From JAUNQW01 sp043424615 (GTDB lineage: Bacteria > Bacillota > Bacilli > Lactobacillales > Carnobacteriaceae_A): a stretch of 40,477 nucleotides of DNA. The stretch is from the NCBI GenBank assembly GCA_043424615.1, contig JBHWOX010000007.1:1-40477 (forward strand), in the 5' to 3' direction. The position numbers and the translations under genes are program-made. The notes under the pieces were generated by a model. The model was not told where the DNA came from, did no database searches, and saw nothing but the letters and a program-made list of their open reading frames with translations. Shown one piece after another: positions 23,678-32,308 of this stretch (the first letter of the stretch is position 1; the number at the start of each line of letters is the position of its first letter).

Positions 23678-24424
23678 ATGATATTAGAAGATAAAGTTGC
23701 CATTATTACAGGTGCAGGTTCTGGATTCGGTCGGGCGACAGCAGAATTGTTCGCTAAAGAAGGAGCAAAAATTGTCGTCGTCGACTTTAATGAGGGTGGG
23801 GCTAATGAAACGGTTGAAGCCATTCAAGCCCATGGAGGGGAAGCCATTGCCGTCATTGCGGATGTCAGTGATCAAGCAGCAGTTAAAAACTTTATCCAAA
23901 AAGCGCTAGATGCTTTTGGTCGTATTGATATCTTATTCAACAATGCCGGTGTTTATGCGCCTGGAAATGTTGAAGCGACGGATGAAGATGCTTGGCAAAA
24001 ATCTTTAGACGTGAACATGTCTGGAGTTTATTATGCCTGCAAATACGCTATGCCTCATTTAATTGAATCCAAAGGGAACATTATCAACACCGCTTCTGCT
24101 GGTGGATTGATTGGTTTCCCTGATGCCTTCGCTTATGCGGCAACTAAGGGGGCAGTCATTTCAATGACTCGCGCTATTGCGACTGACTATGCGGATATTC
24201 CTGTTCGTGCTAATGCTATTGCACCAGGAACCGGTCGTACGGGAATGACTAATGAATTATTAGAAGATGAAGACATTGCTTCCGGTTTCCTAAATCCAAT
24301 TCCAATGGAACGTTTCGGAGAACCAGAGGACGTTGCTCATGCGGCTCTTTATTTAGCTAGTGATGGAGCATCTTATATTACTGGTCATACCTTGCCTGTT
24401 GATGGCGGATGGACCATGTCTTAA
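23678..24424 (+). CDS. Short-chain dehydrogenase/reductase
   Basis: Cytoplasmic NAD(P)-dependent oxidoreductase of the classical SDR family. ATG 23678 follows TTGGAGGA (23662-23669) and gives 248 residues; the earlier in-frame ATG at 23669 overlaps the ribosome site. Seen: the cofactor motif TGAGSGFG near residue 10, NNAG near residue 88, a Ser in TASAGGLIG, and the catalytic YAATK near residue 152, with PGTGRTGM after it and an ending LPVDGGWTM. Asp follows the second strand (VVVDFN), which favours NAD over NADP. The substrate cannot be told from sequence. Confidence 0.93.
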   Translation: MILEDKVAIITGAGSGFGRATAELFAKEGAKIVVVDFNEGGANETVEAIQAHGGEAIAVIADVSDQAAVKNFIQKALDAFGRIDILFNNAGVYAPGNVEATDEDAWQKSLDVNMSGVYYACKYAMPHLIESKGNIINTASAGGLIGFPDAFAYAATKGAVISMTRAIATDYADIPVRANAIAPGTGRTGMTNELLEDEDIASGFLNPIPMERFGEPEDVAHAALYLASDGASYITGHTLPVDGGWTMS

Positions 24425-24516
24425 TTTTCTAAAAGACCCCGTTCTTCGGATTGTTTTTCCGTAAACTATAAATGTAACAGATTCAATTTTTAAACAAACG
24501 AAAAGGGGAATGAAAA

Positions 24517-25278
24517 ATGAATAAATGGACTAAATTAGGAGTGACTTTGTTTGCAACTTCAGCTTTACTAGTGGCTTGTGGGGATAGCTCTTCTAGCCAA
24601 CCAGCTACTCAAACTGAGAGTGCGACAGAGCAAAGCAGCCAAACGGATGATCAAGTGAAAGATGCAAGTCAAGATGAATCTAAAGACGATTCACAAGAAG
24701 AATCGTCAGCAGATAAAACTGATGACAAAGACGACAAAGATGATCAAGACGACAAAGATGATCAAGACGACCAGGATGATCAAAATGACTCATCTGATGA
24801 TGCGGATGATAGCAGCCAAACCTCATCAACCACCGTTGGTTTAGAAGAACAAGAATTCGAAACTGACGTTGAAAAAGCTATTTCCTTATTCGAAGACAGC
24901 TATACTGCTTCTATCGATTCCATTAGCTTATCTTATGATGATGGAGTAGCGAAATATGATGTTGATGGCTTCGATGATCAAAAAGAATATGAAGTGGTCA
25001 TCAATGCTGAAACAGGTGAAATTATCAGCCAATCTGATGAAGTAGAAGATGATGATGATTCAGATGAACAAGCCATTGACTTCTCTAAAGTCGTCAGTGC
25101 TAAAGAAGCTATGACCGCTGCTTTAGGATCGATTGAAGGTGGCTCTGTTGAAGAGTGGACCTTACACTATGAAGATGGTCTTTTAGTTTATGAGATTGAA
25201 TTATTAGATGACAATGGTCAAGCGATCGATGAAATTATCGTTGATGCTGAGACTGCTGAAATCATCGCCCAAGATTAA
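24517..25278 (+). CDS. PepSY-domain lipoprotein with Asp-rich repeat
   Basis: Predicted surface lipoprotein. It has 253 residues. The signal peptide ends in LLVAC, so Cys21 should be lipidated. A Ser/Gln/Asp-rich spacer of about 85 residues follows, containing a DDK/DDQ repeat, and then two PepSY-like units (about 113-165 and 187-252), each ending in a strand-turn such as INAETGEIISQ and VDAETAEIIAQ. PepSY domains are often linked with inhibition or folding of peptidases. The target is unknown. AAAAGGGG precedes the ATG and a strong terminator follows. Confidence 0.85.
   Translation: MNKWTKLGVTLFATSALLVACGDSSSSQPATQTESATEQSSQTDDQVKDASQDESKDDSQEESSADKTDDKDDKDDQDDKDDQDDQDDQNDSSDDADDSSQTSSTTVGLEEQEFETDVEKAISLFEDSYTASIDSISLSYDDGVAKYDVDGFDDQKEYEVVINAETGEIISQSDEVEDDDDSDEQAIDFSKVVSAKEAMTAALGSIEGGSVEEWTLHYEDGLLVYEIELLDDNGQAIDEIIVDAETAEIIAQD
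24730..24783 (+). repeat. Three tandem 18-base units coding for Asp-rich repeat
   Basis: Unit GACGACAAAGATGATCAA occurs at 24730-24747 and 24748-24765. A third copy with CAG in place of AAA is at 24766-24783. Each unit encodes DDKDDQ. Such perfect in-frame repeats can change copy number by slippage. Confidence 0.9.
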
Positions 25279-25299
25279 TCATTTAAGCTGATTTACTAC

Positions 25300-25327
25300 A
25301 AGCTGTGGCTTCGGCCACAGCTTTTTT
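25300..25327 (+). terminator. Terminator after the PepSY lipoprotein gene
   Basis: AAGCTGTGGC (25300-25309), TTCG tetraloop, GCCACAGCTT (25314-25323), then further T residues to 25327. A textbook Rho-independent terminator. Confidence 0.95.
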
Positions 25328-25409
25328 ATTTGCTTGGTCTTAGAAAAAGAAATCTTTACAATCTTTTACTTATTTTTAACTTGAAAGATATACATAATTT
25401 ACATTGGCT

Positions 25410-25418
25410 TGCTATGAT
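25410..25418 (+). promoter_or_regulatory. Possible extended -10 promoter of the GDPD gene
   Basis: TGCTATGAT (25410-25418) stands 45 bases before the start of the phosphodiesterase gene. No good -35 box is seen 17 bases upstream (ATACAT). Confidence 0.4.
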
Positions 25419-25462
25419 GATAGTGAAGTTAATCGAGCTAGTCTAGTTGAATGGAGCCCGAT

Positions 25463-26224
25463 ATGAGTATATTGAATATTGCCCATCGAGGTGATAGTGC
25501 TAATCATACGGAAAATACCCTGCTGGCCTTTCAAAGTGCTTATGATAAAGGAGCAGATGGTGCTGAATTGGACCTTCGATGGACCCGTGACCATCATATC
25601 GTTATTTTTCATGATACTCAGTTGGACAGACTCACCAACGGATGTGGCCCTTTACACCGCTTCACCCTTAAAGAATTACAAGATTTATCCTTTATAGGGG
25701 ACGAGCAAGCCAGCCTTTTAACTTTGGAAGATTACTTGCGTTGGGTGGTCGATAAAGAATTCAAGACCATTCTTGAATTAAAAGTGAAAACCCCCCTCAT
25801 GGAAGATTGTTTACTCAGCCTGCTTGATGGCTATGATAAGAAGGAAGATGTGATTATTTCTTCTTGCCATCCCCACCATCTTGAAAGTATCAAAAGGCGG
25901 GAAGACGTGATGCAGTGTGCTTATGTCTTTGATATGCATTCATTGAAGGCCATTGGTCTAAGCAATAGCTTTATGAATTTGAAATCTTTGTTTGAATACT
26001 TGCATAGCTGGAGGATTGAATATATTCATCCCCATGCCTCACTTATTGATGAAGATTTGTTATCTTTGGCTGACATTTACCACTTAAAAATTAATACTTG
26101 GACGGTTAATGACAGTGACCAGCTAAAAGAGCTGTGTCAGCGACAACTTTACGGCATCATGACCGACTATCCAGCAAGATTAAGCCAGATGATGAAGGAA
26201 CAATCTGAACCTTCTTCCATATAA
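25463..26224 (+). CDS. Glycerophosphodiester phosphodiesterase family protein
   Basis: Predicted to split glycerophosphodiesters into glycerol 3-phosphate and an alcohol. ATG 25463 is six bases after GGAG (25453-25456) and gives 253 residues; ATG 25451 is less likely. The catalytic and metal-binding pattern is present: AHRGDSANHTENT near residue 6, then GAELDLRWT and IFHDTQLDR. The fold ends with INTWTVNDSDQLKEL and GIMTDYPA, typical of the family. There is no signal peptide, so it should act in the cytoplasm. It precedes a lipid-kinase gene. Confidence 0.93.
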   Translation: MSILNIAHRGDSANHTENTLLAFQSAYDKGADGAELDLRWTRDHHIVIFHDTQLDRLTNGCGPLHRFTLKELQDLSFIGDEQASLLTLEDYLRWVVDKEFKTILELKVKTPLMEDCLLSLLDGYDKKEDVIISSCHPHHLESIKRREDVMQCAYVFDMHSLKAIGLSNSFMNLKSLFEYLHSWRIEYIHPHASLIDEDLLSLADIYHLKINTWTVNDSDQLKELCQRQLYGIMTDYPARLSQMMKEQSEPSSI

Positions 26225-26238
26225 ATTTGTTTCCCCTC

Positions 26239-26275
26239 AATACACTTAGCATTCCCCCTAAGTGTATTTTTATTT
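26239..26275 (+). terminator. Terminator after the GDPD gene
   Basis: 11-bp perfect stem AATACACTTAG (26239-26249) with CTAAGTGTATT (26258-26268) followed by TTTATTTTT. It sits 15 bases after the stop codon. Confidence 0.92.
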
Positions 26276-26285
26276 TTAAATAAAG

Positions 26286-26291
26286 TATAAT
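26286..26291 (+). promoter_or_regulatory. Possible -10 box before the lipid kinase gene
   Basis: A perfect TATAAT lies 38 bases before the start at 26329. The -35 region (TGTATT, 26263-26268) overlaps the preceding terminator stem and is only partly consensus. Confidence 0.4.
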
Positions 26292-26328
26292 AAAGCCAAC
26301 CATCGCTCCATTTAAGGAGATCTGAAGG

Positions 26329-27246
26329 ATGAAAGGAAGTGGGCAGATGAAATCTGCGATGATAATTTATAATCCCAATTCAGGTAATGAAGAAGGCGAA
26401 GAATTTGCTTTAAAATTAAATGATGCCATTCGTTTGGACTATGCCACCATTACTCTCTTAGGAACTGAAAAGGCTGGGGGTGCCGAACGTTACGCTAATG
26501 CTGCCAGCCGCAATCAATTCGATACGGTATTCGTATTAGGAGGCGATGGAACGGTAAACGAGGTGGTTAATGGGATAGCAGACCAGGAACATCGGCCGGT
26601 CATCGGTGTTATACCGATGGGGACGGTTAACAACTTGTCTCAAATGTTAAATATTCCCCAACGACCTAATCAAGCTGTTCAAGCTATGACGGATGCCCAA
26701 GTCAAAGCCATCGATATCGGTAAAGCCAATGACCAATATTTTGTTTCAACCTTGTCAACAGGGCCCATTCCAGCCACAGCAAAAAATGTGAGCTCAGATT
26801 TAAAATCGGCCTTAGGTCCCCTTGCTTATGTGGTGGAAGGGCTACAAGCTTTAGGATCTGATGAAACAACTCGCTTTGAATTGACCTTAGATGGAGAAAA
26901 AGAAGAGGATTCCTTCAGTATTTTCCTAGTCGGGATGGGGAATGCCATTGCCGGTATCCAAACCTTTTTCCCCCAAGCTCAATTAGATGACGGCTATTTA
27001 AATGTGATGGGCTTAGGAGAGACGACTTCCATGGAAAAATTATCCATCATCCCCGAGCTCTTTCAGCAAGATAGATACCAATCGGAAGATGTGGTTGTGG
27101 GCCGTTTTAAAGAAATCAAGTTGGAAACACCGGATGGTTCCATCATTGAAACAACGGTTGATGGCGATGAAGGCCCCGTCTCTCCCATTGATATTTCCAT
27201 TCTTCCTCAGCATTTGGAATTTTTCTACCTGCCTGAAAAAAAATAA
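26329..27246 (+). CDS. Diacylglycerol kinase/YegS-family lipid kinase
   Basis: ATP-dependent lipid kinase of the DAGK catalytic family, likely recycling diacylglycerol or phosphorylating a related lipid. It has 305 residues. AMIIYNPNSG opens the domain, the nucleotide-binding VLGGDGTVNEVVNG is near residue 73, and GVIPMGTVNNLSQ follows. The C-terminal beta domain has DDGYLNVM and TVDGDEGP. ATG 26329 is nine bases after AAGGAG (26314-26319); ATG 26347 is an alternative that fits the family N-terminus equally well. Family proteins usually have GTxND where this has GTVNN. Confidence 0.9.
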   Translation: MKGSGQMKSAMIIYNPNSGNEEGEEFALKLNDAIRLDYATITLLGTEKAGGAERYANAASRNQFDTVFVLGGDGTVNEVVNGIADQEHRPVIGVIPMGTVNNLSQMLNIPQRPNQAVQAMTDAQVKAIDIGKANDQYFVSTLSTGPIPATAKNVSSDLKSALGPLAYVVEGLQALGSDETTRFELTLDGEKEEDSFSIFLVGMGNAIAGIQTFFPQAQLDDGYLNVMGLGETTSMEKLSIIPELFQQDRYQSEDVVVGRFKEIKLETPDGSIIETTVDGDEGPVSPIDISILPQHLEFFYLPEKK

Positions 27247-27348
27247 GAGACCCTCGTCTATCGATGGATTGGACGTAATCTATAGCTGATGGCTCTTACG
27301 GTTTTATCCAAACCGCGGGGCTCAAATGTGAAGGAGGATTCGTAAGAT

Positions 27349-28635
27349 ATGACTGAATCGAACAACCATGCGCTTGTTCTTAGCGCAGATGAAGCTTTGG
27401 AAATGGTCCTTAATCAATATGGGAATGACTATCACGAAGTTTATGTCAAAAAATTAGACCTTCAGTCTTCAAAAAAGTCGGCTTACTACCAAGTGAATTT
27501 GGAAATTGACGGTGTGGATCATGATTTTGAAATCGTTGCCAGCTCTGATGGCTCTACTGATAAAGAAGATGAAGGCAGAGTTGATAAAAATTCAAAGGAA
27601 GTGGAGGAAAATGATGAGCTATTAGACTCGGCCCTCCAATCTTTACTAAATGATCAAGAATCAAAGTCAACAGGGGAAGAGGAAAGTTCCTCCCAGCCGC
27701 TAGTTGTTGCTAGGGAAGAAAAACAACCGGACCGAGATGAAGAAGGGAGCGATGAAGGGCAAGAAACCCCCACCTTATTAACTGAAGAGCAAATTTTAAA
27801 TCGGGTCCAAGAAGACCCAGACTTGGATGGGGTGGAAATCAAGAAATCGGTGGTTGAACTTATCGACCAAGACCATTATCTCATCAGCTTTTCATCAGGC
27901 AAGAAAAATTACCGCTATAAAATGGATGCTAACAGCGGGAAAATATTGAAGAAAAAAATGATGGTCCCCCCAGCAAAAAGTGCTGAAAAAAAGGAACTCA
28001 CTGAAAAAAGAGATAAAACTAAAGAAAAACTTTCCCCTCAAGCTCAATCGGCCTTTCAACAGGCCCTGCAAGATGCCCAATTAGAGGAAAAAGAGGTCGA
28101 CCTCCAGCAGATTAAAAAACGCGAAGAGGATGGGCTTAAATTTTATGAAGTGAGTTTCACTAGTCCGACCGCCTCTTTTAACTACCGCCTGCATGCCCAA
28201 TCTTTGGCTATTTTAAGTCGTCAACGGCTAGATAAAAGAACGACAGCAGATTTTATCACTCGCACCCAAGCCCTTGATTTGGTCTTAGAGACCAATGGCT
28301 GGCAACGGTCGGACATTGACCTGCTGAAGTTAGAACTTCACCAGCCAGCTGGCCAGGCTATTTATGTGATGGAATTTGAGCGGGAAGGTGAGTTGTTTAA
28401 CTATGAGGTCAGTGCAGAAAAGGGCGAAATTATTGAAGATGGCCGAGATGAAAAAGGGCAGGAGGAAGATAAATTAACAGCAGACGAAGCTGTAGAATTA
28501 GCCTATAAAAAAGCGGGCATCACTGAAAAACAAGCCACCGACCTGCAAGTGGAAGACCTAGGAAATGTATATAAAATAATTTTTACTGCGGATGATGAAG
28601 AATATGAGTCTTTCATTCGGGCCTATGACGGTTAA
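27349..28635 (+). CDS. Signal-less protein with about five PepSY-like units
   Basis: 428 residues, function unknown. I see five similar alpha-beta units: about 12-67, 145-203, 225-292, 302-365 and 375-428. They share an N-terminal helix of the form TADEAVELAY, a strand pair, and an ending such as MDANSGKILKK or VSAEKGEIIED, which is the PepSY layout. An acidic linker of about 75 residues separates units 1 and 2. It has no hydrophobic segment at all, and TAA at 27343-27345 blocks any upstream in-frame extension, so it should stay in the cytoplasm. AAGGAGG (27331-27337) precedes the ATG. A 102-base gap separates it from the lipid kinase gene. Confidence 0.75.
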   Translation: MTESNNHALVLSADEALEMVLNQYGNDYHEVYVKKLDLQSSKKSAYYQVNLEIDGVDHDFEIVASSDGSTDKEDEGRVDKNSKEVEENDELLDSALQSLLNDQESKSTGEEESSSQPLVVAREEKQPDRDEEGSDEGQETPTLLTEEQILNRVQEDPDLDGVEIKKSVVELIDQDHYLISFSSGKKNYRYKMDANSGKILKKKMMVPPAKSAEKKELTEKRDKTKEKLSPQAQSAFQQALQDAQLEEKEVDLQQIKKREEDGLKFYEVSFTSPTASFNYRLHAQSLAILSRQRLDKRTTADFITRTQALDLVLETNGWQRSDIDLLKLELHQPAGQAIYVMEFEREGELFNYEVSAEKGEIIEDGRDEKGQEEDKLTADEAVELAYKKAGITEKQATDLQVEDLGNVYKIIFTADDEEYESFIRAYDG

Positions 28636-28704
28636 TCCTTGAGTGGACGTCACTTTTAAAGAGTCTCCCTTTGTGACTCCTCTGACTTCAATTTAAAATA
28701 AAGA

Positions 28705-28780
28705 ACAGCTGCTCTCGTGCGTGCAGGTCTTATTTCCCGTGAGGAAGGATGACTGCGGGTAAGAGAGCGGCTGTTTTTTT
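28705..28780 (+). terminator. Long-stem terminator after the PepSY-repeat gene
   Basis: ACAGCTGCTCTC (28705-28716) pairs with GAGAGCGGCTGT (28763-28774, one G-T pair), followed by six more T residues. The interior can form a second hairpin around TTTCCCGTGAGGAA, giving the nested form seen at other sites in the window. Confidence 0.85.
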
Positions 28781-28852
28781 GACAAGTCGTTGATGATTCA
28801 ATTGAAAAAGGGCATTCCATCTTTAGTCTTTCAATAAAGCCGGATGGATGGC

Positions 28853-29404
28853 TTAAAAGTTTTCATGTTCTTGCATGAAGGCTTTTTCTTCTTCAGTTGA
28901 CGGACGATTGAGCACTTTGTTGCGGAAAGGATAGCGACCAAAAGCTTGAATTTGTTCGAAATGTAATTTTTCATATTTTATGGATGATTCATTGCCCAAT
29001 TTTTCAAAGCTCTCGATAGCTAAATCTTGATGAACTTTTAGGGATTCGGAATGCATGAGGGGCATGAGAGCGAATCTTTTTTCATCCTGGGTCAGTTCAT
29101 CAAAGTCGTCCTGCTGTAGCAATTCCTGGCAGAGCACACAGGCCATATCATCGCTGGAAAAGGAGCGCGGATCGTTTCGATAGACATTGCGTGAAAATTG
29201 ATCTAAAACGATAATTTCGGCTAAACGACCACGGCTGTCAGTTCGCCATTCCCATAATTCACAGGCTTTGGCGGCTTCAATGGTGGCTGAAAAGCGTTCC
29301 CAAATTTCTTGATCGAAAGCTTCGCCCCCATTGAAATGGTCTTCGGGACTAGACTCTTCAAACCAAAAATGTAAAATATCTTCTGCTTGAACGATTGTAT
29401 CCAT
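28853..29404 (-). CDS. DUF924 family protein
   Basis: 183 residues, no known enzymatic role. It matches the DUF924 family: FWFEE near the start, the conserved LDQFSRNVYRNDPRSFSSD near residue 67, a PLMHSES segment near 115, and AFGRYPFRN near the C-terminus. The fold is all-helical, TPR-like and cytoplasmic. It starts at ATG 29404 behind a GGGGGAG-type site and is transcribed away from the LLM operon. No clear terminator is seen between its stop and the convergent terminator at 28705-28780. Confidence 0.9.
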   Translation of the reverse strand: MDTIVQAEDILHFWFEESSPEDHFNGGEAFDQEIWERFSATIEAAKACELWEWRTDSRGRLAEIIVLDQFSRNVYRNDPRSFSSDDMACVLCQELLQQDDFDELTQDEKRFALMPLMHSESLKVHQDLAIESFEKLGNESSIKYEKLHFEQIQAFGRYPFRNKVLNRPSTEEEKAFMQEHENF

Positions 29405-29512
29405 TACAAACTCCCCCTTAGATTTTGCTTAATACCAGTATAACAAGAAAATAGCCCCGATTAAAAATCCTCTCTTCAAAGACTGAAAGCTGTCTCAGCT
29501 CTCCATTTCAGC

Positions 29513-29518
29513 TATAAT
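29513..29518 (+). promoter_or_regulatory. Possible -10 box of the flavin operon
   Basis: TATAAT at 29513-29518 is 92 bases before the first LLM gene; the -35 region is poor (CTGTCT). The leader after it contains a small palindrome AACTT-N5-AAGTT around 29558-29572 that could be an operator. I am not sure which site is used. Confidence 0.35.
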
Positions 29519-29609
29519 GAGAACAACAGCATTGATAGTTCTAATTTGAAATGTTAAACTTACTTTAAGTTAGATAATAAAAATATCATATAAAGAAAGA
29601 GTGATCGGG

Positions 29610-30674
29610 ATGTTATATGGATTTGATAAAAATGCTCCCTTAGAATTTGGGATTTATACCTTAGGTGACCATCTGCCCAACCCTCATACGGGTAATCGGA
29701 TTAGCGCTCAGGAAAGAATCAGTGAAATCATTCAGCTAGCCCAAGCGGCTGAACAAGCAGGAGTGGACTTTTTTGGGCTAGGGGAAAGCCACCAAACTTA
29801 TTTTGTCTCTCAAGCTCACACTGTTATTTTAGCCGCCATTGCTCAGGCTACGGACCGCATAAAAATTGGAAGTGCCGCTTCCATTGTGTCAACCACCGAC
29901 CCGGTTCGCCTTTATGAAGATTTTGCTACTATCGACCTCATTTCTGACGGCCGGGCTGAAATTGTAGCAGGGCGAGCGTCCCGGCTCGGCCTGTATCAAT
30001 TATTGGGCTATGATGTCGAAGATTATGAAGCCCTCTATGAGGAACGTTTTGACTTACTGAATCTGATCAATGATTCTGATATGGTAAGTTGGGAAGGAGA
30101 GTTTCGTGTGCCACTAGAACAAGCGGTTGTCCTTCCCCGACCAAAAGCTGGCAAGTTACCAATTTGGCGGGCGATTGGCGGGCATGAATCCTCGGCCCAA
30201 AAAGCTGGTAACGCTGGGGTCCCACTATTTCTTGCTCATTTAGGCGGCACGACGGATTCATATGTTCGCCTGTTCGATGCTTATCGCCAAGCAGCAGAGG
30301 AAGCTGGCCATGATGTGGAAGAATTACCGACGGCGACAGCTGGAATTTTTTATCTGGCAGATGACAACCAGCAAGCCATTAAAGAAGCCTATCCTTACAC
30401 TAACAATGGCATGATGATGTCTAATGGCGCCGGTTTCCCTAAATCTGCCTTTGCGAAAGCTTCAAGTATGGACACCGTCATCAATGTGGGAGAAGTTAAT
30501 TTTGTCATTGATAAAATTCTAGACCAGAATGAACGTTTCAAAAACCAACGCTATGCTGCCCAGCTTGATTTCGGTGGGGTGCCTTTCGACAAGCAATTGG
30601 CCATGATCGATGTGATTGGTGAAAAAATTATCCCAGCCATCAAAAAAGAAACAGGTCAAGCCCATGCAGACTAA
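29610..30674 (+). CDS. LLM-class flavin-dependent monooxygenase, copy 1
   Basis: Luciferase-like (bacterial luciferase family) flavin-dependent oxidoreductase. ATG 29610 follows AAAGAG with eight-base spacing and gives 354 residues; a GTG at 29601 lies closer to the site. The TIM-barrel family pattern is clear: AEQAGVDFFGLGESH near residue 48, IVSTTDPVRLYEDFATIDLISDGRAEI (in two parts, 92-118), AGRASRLG, and PIWRAIGG near 189. It is about 55-60 percent identical by eye to the next gene. The substrate is unknown. Confidence 0.93.
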   Translation: MLYGFDKNAPLEFGIYTLGDHLPNPHTGNRISAQERISEIIQLAQAAEQAGVDFFGLGESHQTYFVSQAHTVILAAIAQATDRIKIGSAASIVSTTDPVRLYEDFATIDLISDGRAEIVAGRASRLGLYQLLGYDVEDYEALYEERFDLLNLINDSDMVSWEGEFRVPLEQAVVLPRPKAGKLPIWRAIGGHESSAQKAGNAGVPLFLAHLGGTTDSYVRLFDAYRQAAEEAGHDVEELPTATAGIFYLADDNQQAIKEAYPYTNNGMMMSNGAGFPKSAFAKASSMDTVINVGEVNFVIDKILDQNERFKNQRYAAQLDFGGVPFDKQLAMIDVIGEKIIPAIKKETGQAHAD

Positions 30675-31704
30675 AAACACTTTAGAAATAGGTCTGTATA
30701 GCTTAGCTGATCACCTGTCAGATCCCTATACGGGCAAACGAGTCAGTGCCCAAGAGCGAATTCATGAAATCATACAGCTGGCTCAAGCAGCCGATCAAGC
30801 AGGTCTTGATTTTTTTGGTCTGGGAGAAAGCCATCAAAGCTATTTTGTTGGTCAAGCCCACCGGACAATCCTAGCGGCCATCGCCCAATCAACCAAGCAG
30901 ATTCGGCTGGGGTCAGCGTCTACCATTATTTCGACAGCAGATCCTGTCCGGGTGTTTGAGGATTTTGCTAGTTTAGATTTAATTTCTAATGGGCGGATGG
31001 AAATCATCGCAGGCCGAGCGTCTCGAGTCGGTTTATTCGATTTGTTGGGCTATGATATTGAAGACTATGATGCTTTATTCGATGAAAAATTTGAGCTCTT
31101 GCGGCTGATTAACCGCCAACAGCCAGTGACTTGGTCAGGAACTTTCCGCCCGCCTTTGAATGAAGCTTATATCCTTCCTCGCCCTCTTCAAGATCAACTC
31201 CCAATCTGGCGGGCTGTCGGTGGGGGGCCTCAATCTGCTGTTGCAGCAGGTCGGGTAGGGGTGCCCATGTTTATGGCGCAGTTGGCTGGGCCCGTGGAAA
31301 GCTTTCGCCGAACCGTTGATAGCTACCGCCAGGCAGGCCAGGAGCAGGGTTATGCTAAGGAGGATTTAACTGTCGCTACGGCAGGCTGGCTTTTCCTAGG
31401 GGAAGATGCCCAAAGTGCTCTAGAGCATGCCTATCCTTATGTCAATGAAGGAATGAAGAAAACGAATGGGTCTGCTTTTCCTAAGCGGAGTTTTGCTCAT
31501 GGTTTATCGGAGGAGAGTGTTATTTTGGCGGGGAATTCCAACCAAATCGTCGATCGCCTGCTCTATCAATATGAAACTTTTGGGATGCAGCGTTATTGCG
31601 CTCAGATTGATTTTGGTGGACTCCCCTTTGACCAGCAAATGAAGACTGTCGAAGTTTTAGCTAGTGAAGTTCTCCCTCAAATAAAAAAACATACGTCAAA
31701 ATAG
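30664..31704 (+). CDS. LLM-class flavin-dependent monooxygenase, copy 2
   Basis: Paralogue of the preceding gene. I use ATG 30664, which overlaps the first copy by 11 bases and gives 346 residues starting MQTKNTLEIGLYSLADHL, aligned with the first copy. Longer in-frame starts upstream are inside copy 1 and have no match. The same motifs recur: QAGLDFFGLGESHQSYF, STADPVRVFEDFASLDLIS, AGRASRVG and PIWRAVGG. Overlap and weak ribosome site suggest coupling, so the two proteins may be made in equal amounts. Confidence 0.92.
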   Translation: MQTKNTLEIGLYSLADHLSDPYTGKRVSAQERIHEIIQLAQAADQAGLDFFGLGESHQSYFVGQAHRTILAAIAQSTKQIRLGSASTIISTADPVRVFEDFASLDLISNGRMEIIAGRASRVGLFDLLGYDIEDYDALFDEKFELLRLINRQQPVTWSGTFRPPLNEAYILPRPLQDQLPIWRAVGGGPQSAVAAGRVGVPMFMAQLAGPVESFRRTVDSYRQAGQEQGYAKEDLTVATAGWLFLGEDAQSALEHAYPYVNEGMKKTNGSAFPKRSFAHGLSEESVILAGNSNQIVDRLLYQYETFGMQRYCAQIDFGGLPFDQQMKTVEVLASEVLPQIKKHTSK

Positions 31705-31722
31705 TAAAGGATGAGTGATAGA

Positions 31723-32289
31723 ATGGATATTGTTTTATTATCAGGATCAAATGCAGGTAAAAAAACGCGGGCAGCTATCGACCAGCTCCACCAGCAGTTT
31801 CAAGAAGAGGAAGCTTCTGCCCACCTTCAATTATTTGATTTAAAAGAGATAGATCAAATTTTTGCTGATGGTAGAAATTATTTAGACTATGGGGGAGAAT
31901 TGACTTCGATGTTAACGGCCATCATGCAGGCAGATGCTTTGGTGATTGGTTTCCCCGTTTTTCAAGCTTCCATTCCCGCCGCATTAAAGAATGTGTTGGA
32001 TATGTTACCACCCAAAGCTTTGCTACATAAGGCTGTCTCCATTGTTTCAACAGCTGGCTCTTCCCACCACCAATTAGTGGCTGAATACCAGCTCAAGCCT
32101 ATCTTGTCCTACTTAAAAGCTTCCGTTGTCCCTTCCTATGTTTTTATTCACGAACGCTATTTTGAAAATGGTAAAATTATTAGCGAAGACGTTAATTTTC
32201 GCTTGAAAGATTTGGTCTATGATACCCTCATGCAGATTGATGCCATCCAGGCCATGAAAGAAAGAGAAGAGGACTTACTCGGATTTTAA
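31723..32289 (+). CDS. NAD(P)H-dependent FMN reductase-like flavoprotein
   Basis: Flavodoxin-fold oxidoreductase, likely supplying reduced FMN to the two LLM proteins. ATG 31723 gives 188 residues starting MDIVLLSGSN, the phosphate-binding loop. ALVIGFPVFQASIPAALKNVLDMLP (read in two parts, about 70-95) and STAGSSHHQL near residue 108 are family features. The ATG at 31711 overlaps the ribosome site AAAGGA. It lies 18 bases after copy 2 and ends the operon. Confidence 0.9.
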   Translation: MDIVLLSGSNAGKKTRAAIDQLHQQFQEEEASAHLQLFDLKEIDQIFADGRNYLDYGGELTSMLTAIMQADALVIGFPVFQASIPAALKNVLDMLPPKALLHKAVSIVSTAGSSHHQLVAEYQLKPILSYLKASVVPSYVFIHERYFENGKIISEDVNFRLKDLVYDTLMQIDAIQAMKEREEDLLGF

Positions 32290-32308
32290 GTTGAAGAATT
32301 GAAGAAAA

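Noticed and set aside
24730..24783. CRISPR-like repeat
   Set aside because: The 18-base units are directly adjacent with no spacers and are in-frame coding repeats.
30616..30663. N-terminal extension of the second LLM gene
   Set aside because: It lies inside the first copy, is basic and unlike the family; the overlap start at 30664 aligns with copy 1.
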